A stretch of 64,000 nt of DNA. It comes from Setaria digitata (lineage: Eukaryota; Nematoda; Chromadorea; Rhabditida; Setariidae). Below the pieces are notes generated by a model. The model did not search any database. It was given only the letters and a program-made list of their open reading frames with translations, and was not told the origin of the DNA. The stretch is taken from NCBI GenBank assembly GCA_003640385.1, contig RCAB01000030.1, forward strand, positions 186,001 through 250,000, read 5' to 3'. Both the position numbers and the translations under genes were made by a program. Positions 52,250-64,000 of the stretch are shown here, piece after piece; the first letter of the stretch is position 1, and every line of letters begins with the position of its first letter.

Positions 52250-54668
52250 TATTGTAGTCAAATCAGAGAATAGAAGTAATGTCATATTAATAGTTACCAT
52301 TCTAAATTTCTTTTAAAAGTTTAGTCTTTCCAATACGTAATCATATTTCTAGAAGAATGATATATAGAGGAGGCACCTTTGAAAAAAAAAAAAAAAAGAA
52401 AAGAAAACTGCTAGATATTATTTTACGTGATATGTGATCTAATTTTCCATAGCTTACTTGCGGCTTTTTGCTGCCAGTAGAAACTGTCTGTTCATGCTGC
52501 TTCTCTGTGTCCTCGAAGAAAACGGATTCCAGGTACACAGTACAACTAAAACTAGAAACTTCTTAATCAGCTTTTTTTTTCAAAATAAATCTTAACTTGT
52601 TATGGATTCGAAACGAACAATCCCAAGAGAGAATTAGTTATGATAATGACTGTCTTCCACATTTCATTTTGCTCTTCAACTGAAAGACGCAGTAAACTTC
52701 TCTTTCAAGAAAGGCACGGACATTCAGTCATACATTCACTCCTTTGAAAGTTTGTTGTCCTCAACTTATGAAAAGAATTAATGGTCAGGAGTTCCTTCTA
52801 AATAAAACTCCGACTTCCTGATTTTAACTTGCAGTGATTCTACCTTTCGAATTTTGTACTGAATCTGCCAACTGATATTTTTGAAATGAAAGTCATTTCC
52901 TTAAAATGATACGTGGTTGGTGATGACTTGAAACCAACTGGTTCATAGTCGTATGGAGTACCTAGAATTTAGCGAACCAAATCAGTGGAGAAGCAGCATT
53001 TCATTTCATAGAACAGAAATTTTGTTTTCTAGAAGTTGTGATGAATGATGTTTAATACAAAATTATATAAACAGCGTCCATAAACTTCAATCCAATTTTA
53101 GCCTAGCATGCTGTAACACCTAAAACGAAGAGGGTATTCAGTATTGAAATATTCCATTATGATATATCGGACGTATGTATACAAGTAACTTTAAAGTAAT
53201 GAATACTTCACAACAGCTTCACACGAACTGTCTTTTTATAAAGGTTAACCTATTCCCTGTACATAAATTTTACAAAGTATCTCAAGTCACACAAACCTGA
53301 ATAATAAGTAAGCTTGAAATAAGGAAAAGCGTTCTGAGGAATAGGCGCTAACATATTCATGAAAATATCCAAACGGTGCAACAGCGCAATAACTTGCTTT
53401 CGTAGCTCAGTCACGCTCCCACATGAAAGCCTAATTTCGTGCGACGAACTGCAATCACTACAAAATTTTGTACACCCTCAAGGTTGCTGAAATCTGTGCT
53501 TTGATATCCTCGTAAAAACAATTTTTAGAAATAAACTAACCTGGAGGTCTTCTTGAAATAATTGATTTTTGTGATATTTAATAACTGATTGAATTTTTAA
53601 ACAAAGGAAGAAACAGCAGAAACCAACAAATGGATAATTCTGATACTCTGCTAATCATCCATAGAAGACTCATATGATCAAACAATACAGATAATTGGAA
53701 ATATTTAAAGTTTTTTAAAACAGATTTATATGGGGATAATTATTACTGAAAACATGAAATGAACTAATGAACTGATTTTAATTTACCTACGGAAGAGTAA
53801 CCCACCACCACCAGCGTAAGTAAAAGTGAGAGTGTACACCTCAATCACTTCATCAATGTTGTCAGTTTCTTCAGTTGATACCAAAATAAGCAGATCACGT
53901 AGCTGAAACAAACAGCTTATTTTTTTTATTTTAAACATTGAATTAACTCATGTGTAAAAAGAAAGTCTTAACTGATTTAACAGTAATCCAACATCAAATA
54001 AATGCAGACAATTTTAAAAATGAAAACTGTATTCCTTGTTTTAAGATGCACCAAGATAGTAAGAATAAAGCTTCCTATAAAATTTTAAATACCTTCCATT
54101 ATTAGGAAAAGAATTATGGCACTCATCAACCTACATAATGCTTCGCAATAGCTTCTGAAATAGCATAAAGAAGTGCTGATAATTTCTTGCCCAGATCTGT
54201 TTCTTCAGTAACGATCCAGCATTTCAGGCCTTCAATAAGATTTTAAAATATTAAATATGAAGCAAATTTTATGGGCATTTACAGAAGTATTTAAAAAAAT
54301 ACAGACTTAGCAGCTTACCATTTTAACTACAAAGCTGTATGTGAATTTCATATATTATTAATTTCATATTAATTTAGTACAATCATCTCCTACCGTCAAT
54401 TTCGAAGTCTCTGAAAGTATGAAGAGGAAAAAGCGGGCGTTTTTTCATGATATCTGAGACGATGATGAAGAGGATTCGTTTCATGAAAAGCGTCGAAGAT
54501 CGGGCGTCTAATGAAGGCGGAAAAAGCTTCATTTCTCGGCTTTTCTGCCACTGAAACAATTGGGAAAGGTCAAAGGGTTGGCTAAAAACTAATTGAAATT
54601 TTGATTTCATTTAAATTACTGCATCAGAAGCAACATACCGATGTCGCCTCGCTCCTATCTTCATTCAT
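49816..54668 (-). CDS. HORMA-domain meiotic chromosome axis protein (HIM-3/HTP-like)
   Basis: HORMA proteins of the HIM-3/HTP/HORMAD/Hop1 group build the meiotic chromosome axis and control pairing and crossover. Exons: 49816-49924, 50072-50183, 50424-50519, 50926-51024, 51282-51441, 52458-52545, 52844-52961, 53297-53448, 53787-53902, 54135-54229, 54394-54550, 54639-54668; phases match throughout. About 440 residues. The HORMA domain spans roughly residues 20-230: LFMKRILFIIVSDIMKK, FRDFEIDGLKCW, AISEAIAKHY, EVIEVYTLTFTYA, FYKLTYYS-like strand (FPYFKLTYYS) and the typical DYEPVGFKS segment. The rest is Ser/Glu-rich and disordered, ending with a basic KAKKMKISRSKADYNK. The stop TAA at 49816-49818 follows read-through of a possible AAG/GTCATT donor, so the last few residues are uncertain. 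Paralogue identity (him-3 versus htp-1/2/3) was not resolved. Confidence 0.85.
52208..52248. repeat. (TA)n microsatellite in a HORMA-gene intron
   Basis: About 40 bp of uninterrupted TA repeats in the intron between the exons at 51282-51441 and 52458-52545. Confidence 0.95.
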
Positions 54669-55752
54669 CCTTAAATACTCTCTCGATGTCTCTGAATTTA
54701 CATTATTAACAGATTATAGTAGTATTTTAAACAGTAGAAAATTAAATTCCACACGAATTTTATAAGGAATATTGAAAAACTGGCAATGAAAGGGAGCAAA
54801 CTGCCTCTAACTGTGGTACCACTGCAATGAACCATCGTCTCACAGTGTACTGAGATCAACTTCGGAAACAATCTACCAGTTAGCGAACGACAACATAGTA
54901 TCGCCACCTCATACTTCCTTGCAAGAAGTAGGCAGTGGTACGTGCCAAAACACAACGTACGTGCAAGGAGCAAGTTCTTGCCGAACCATTTCAAGAAAAT
55001 ACGGCCGTAAATTGTCGGTATTTTTTTGGGGAAACTTGAACTTAGGGTGGTTATTTTTTTTATATCTTTAATTTGGCTGACGTTAATGCATTTGATGGAA
55101 GATATCACGACCTCTCGGGGAAGCGTACTTCAACATTGGACATTAATCTTGATGGAAAGCAAAAGGAGCGAGAATTTATTCAGTTGATTAACAAAAGTTT
55201 TAATTATAGCCAGAACGGTGAAGTAATTAGAAAATTTATGGGATATTGTGGTTGCAAGTATCTCTTGACATGCCCTGTTGCCATATTTTCCACTTCCAGT
55301 TTGGCTCAGCACAAACTATTCCTTTTTTCCCGACAAAGACAATAGGGCTGTTTCTGGGTAGAGCCAGAATTTGCAACTAACAAAAGACAAGGCTGATAAT
55401 CATAATTTGTTTGTTAGATTGGCAGTGTGCTAAAGTGTCTGTTAGCTTAACAATTTTGTTCAGTTAAATTTCACTTTAGAACTATTCAAGAACAACCTAA
55501 AATAAAAATATGACTACGACAAATGTTTCCAAAATGTACTTGCAAAAGGAAATTCAACAAAAAATTATATCAGATAAGATAGATATTAAAATAAATGGAA
55601 GAGGGATGACCATGAGAAGGATGTGGGAATAATAAACAGGTAGAAAGAAAGTGTAATGAACCAAGAAAAAGGGCAGATTATTGAAATACTGCGCCACTGT
55701 AACTACAATAAAGGAACAAAGTGTGGACTAGTGAAATAAGCAATATATCTTG

Positions 55753-55818
55753 GCATATCATAGCTATCTTAGAGCTAATCAGTTATCAGCATATCATAGC
55801 TATCTTAGAGCTAATCCA
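55753..55818. repeat. 28-bp direct repeat, period about 37
   Basis: The segment gcatatcatagctatcttagagctaatc (given here only as its two ends, gcatatcat...gagctaatc) occurs twice, at about 55754 and 55791, without mismatch and separated by about 9 bp. It is intergenic. Confidence 0.8.
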
Positions 55819-56776
55819 TTCAGAAAGGAAATAACAAAACAGCTTTCGCTAGACTTTTGGACAAGAAAATTAAGAAATATACCCGGACGAATATACTGTA
55901 ACCAGTGCCAAAAATGTGTTTAGGAAGAAGAAATTTATTTGTTTCACCATCATGCTCCTTGGCTTTTTGGACCTTCATGCACTATATTCAGAAGGTACGG
56001 TGGGATTTAATCTTTCCTCTCTTGTTTCTCTTACTATTTTCTTTTACTACTTGATCACTCTTCGTTCATCTTCTAAAATATTGTTAAGCTTTCTCTATTG
56101 CTTATTGGATTTCTTTCTCAATCAGAACACGGAAAAAGAGCATTCCACACCTTAATCTATCGAACTACTGTTATGGATTTTTAATCTTTGTAAAAACAGT
56201 CGTCCAACCGCATTTTTCTCGACTTTCTTCATTTCAGAAACTACTTTTACCGATCAGTTCAACTTCTAGCTACTTCATGCATTTAAAACTGTTAAGCTTT
56301 TAAAATTTTGAAACTTTCACACGCTGTTTCGCTAATAAGCAGAAATTCATCGTGTCAGGGAATACACCAAAAAAAAAAAAAAAACAGCGATAACAGAATT
56401 GCAATTTGTGAGAACTTTCATATTTTCATCTAAGTCAACAATATTATCTCCTAAACGTGCTTCCACAAACAAACATAAAAGGGCGAACGAGAAACCTTTT
56501 GTAGCCTATTAAGTTATTTCCGGTGGTATCGATGTAGGTAAGAAAATTTAAAATTTTAGATTTGTCCTCTGGCTTGGCGTTTTCTAGCCTCTTCTTCATC
56601 AGTTTTTTTACTTCTTATTGGTTGCAAATAAATTCATATCGACAACAAACATCAAAATGTACATCAGCATTTGTGATAAAATCATAGGTAACATGTTGAG
56701 TGACATATTAAAGCCAACAAATAAACTTTCAACATACTAATTTAATATTTAAAGTAACTCCCTGAAATATTTGTTG

Positions 56777-56826
56777 GAAAAAAAATCAAATGTTAATGAA
56801 TAGTCATTCACATTTGATTTTTTTTC
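56777..56826. repeat. 23-bp near-perfect inverted repeat with 4-nt loop
   Basis: Left arm 56777-56799 and right arm 56804-56826 are reverse complements with a single mismatch; the loop is ATAG. Arm ends are an A8 run and a T8 run, with an inner core tcaaatgt/acatttga. It lies 609 bp downstream of the POLR1A stop codon. The stem is shorter than a usual animal microRNA precursor. Confidence 0.9.
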
Positions 56827-57434
56827 TTAGACATAAACTGATCCTGTGGATAGCAACATTAACAAAACACTAACAAGAAATGAAATAGATTTTTTTCTTT
56901 TATTAATTTTCGTACTAACGCATCTGATTAGTAAACAACCGGATGAAAATAAAGCAAGCAACAAAGGGAAGTGTGTAATCGTTAAAATTCACAACGCAGA
57001 GAAAAAAGGCCAAGATACTTACATAGCAGTGAGAAATAATACAATATAAAATGAGCTATTTCTTTTTAAACGAATATAACAATTCTTTTTTATTTGGAAG
57101 AAATCCTTAGTAATATAGAAAAGAAAACACAAAGAAAAAAAGTAGCATTTTACTTCAAAGAAAAAAAAAACAATAAAATAACTTATTTGTCCGGAAATAT
57201 TCGGAACTATTTGAAAAGAATGGCACTGAACTAACCAGAATTCTCAAAAATTAATATTAATAAATCAATTCAGTTTCCGAAAAAGATTTTCTTCCTGGTA
57301 TGCTATTTTTTTCTTAAAAACAAATAGATCAAATTAGAAGATGCCATACTTCAAAAACCGTAACATGTCTTTTACCATCACGATGAAACAGTATAAACAA
57401 AGCTTTAAAGTGACTCACATGAAACAAACTGTTC

Positions 57435-64000
<6,566 letters not shown>

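Larger units (their letters stand above)
54669..57434. other. Intergenic region, no convincing gene
   Basis: About 2.8 kb between the HORMA start codon and the POLR1A stop. A 136-codon minus frame (54698-55108) and a 90-codon plus frame (55073-55345) partly overlap and neither resembles a known family. The region holds a direct repeat (55753-55818) and a strong hairpin (56777-56826). Confidence 0.5.

Noticed and set aside
54698..55108. 136-codon open frame, minus strand
   Set aside because: No recognisable motif, odd composition, and it overlaps another open frame on the plus strand. It lies just upstream of the HORMA start codon with no splice context.

Overview
The window is nuclear DNA from a eukaryote, most likely a nematode and probably a parasitic spirurid or filarial one. 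The clade is inferred from gene content and style, not from a marker gene. The DNA is very AT-rich with long homopolymer runs. Genes are broken into many short exons (31-480 nt) with GT donors and TTTCAG-type acceptors. Several start codons sit a few bases after an acceptor-like TTGCAG, as expected for spliced-leader trans-splicing. One gene is an apparently nematode-specific cysteine-rich surface protein. Genes were assembled by joining exons by hand, checking phase at each junction and comparing with remembered families. No alignment was run.

Layout (all minus strand unless stated). 117-17630: Ral GTPase-activating protein subunit beta, about 33 exons. 18964-about 22058: a multi-exon gene I do not recognise. 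22059-25594: no gene seen, but a 107-bp tandem duplication around a single N. 25595-about 31297: an MBLAC1/SWIP-10-type metallo-beta-lactamase-fold protein that has lost most metal ligands and carries an N-terminal cysteine-rich lustrin-like module. 36261-40235, PLUS strand: a CPG4-like cysteine-rich protein with a probable GPI-anchor tail; its 5' exon was not found. 40359-43794: mitochondrial malonyl-CoA:ACP transacylase. 44917-48041: ADP-dependent glucokinase. 49816-54668: HORMA-domain meiotic axis protein. 57435 to the window end: RNA polymerase I largest subunit, whose N-terminal part lies beyond 64000.

Most genes are conserved housekeeping genes: small-GTPase control, mitochondrial fatty-acid synthesis, ADP-driven glycolysis, meiotic axis and rRNA transcription. 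The four tandem genes from POLR1A to MCAT all run leftward and two or more have trans-splice-like acceptors at the ATG, so polycistronic transcription is possible but unproven. The two most unusual items are the degraded active site of the MBLAC1-like protein joined to a secreted-type cysteine module, and a Gly-to-Asp change beside the catalytic Asp of the glucokinase. No CRISPR array, bacterial gene, intact transposon or tRNA was recognised.
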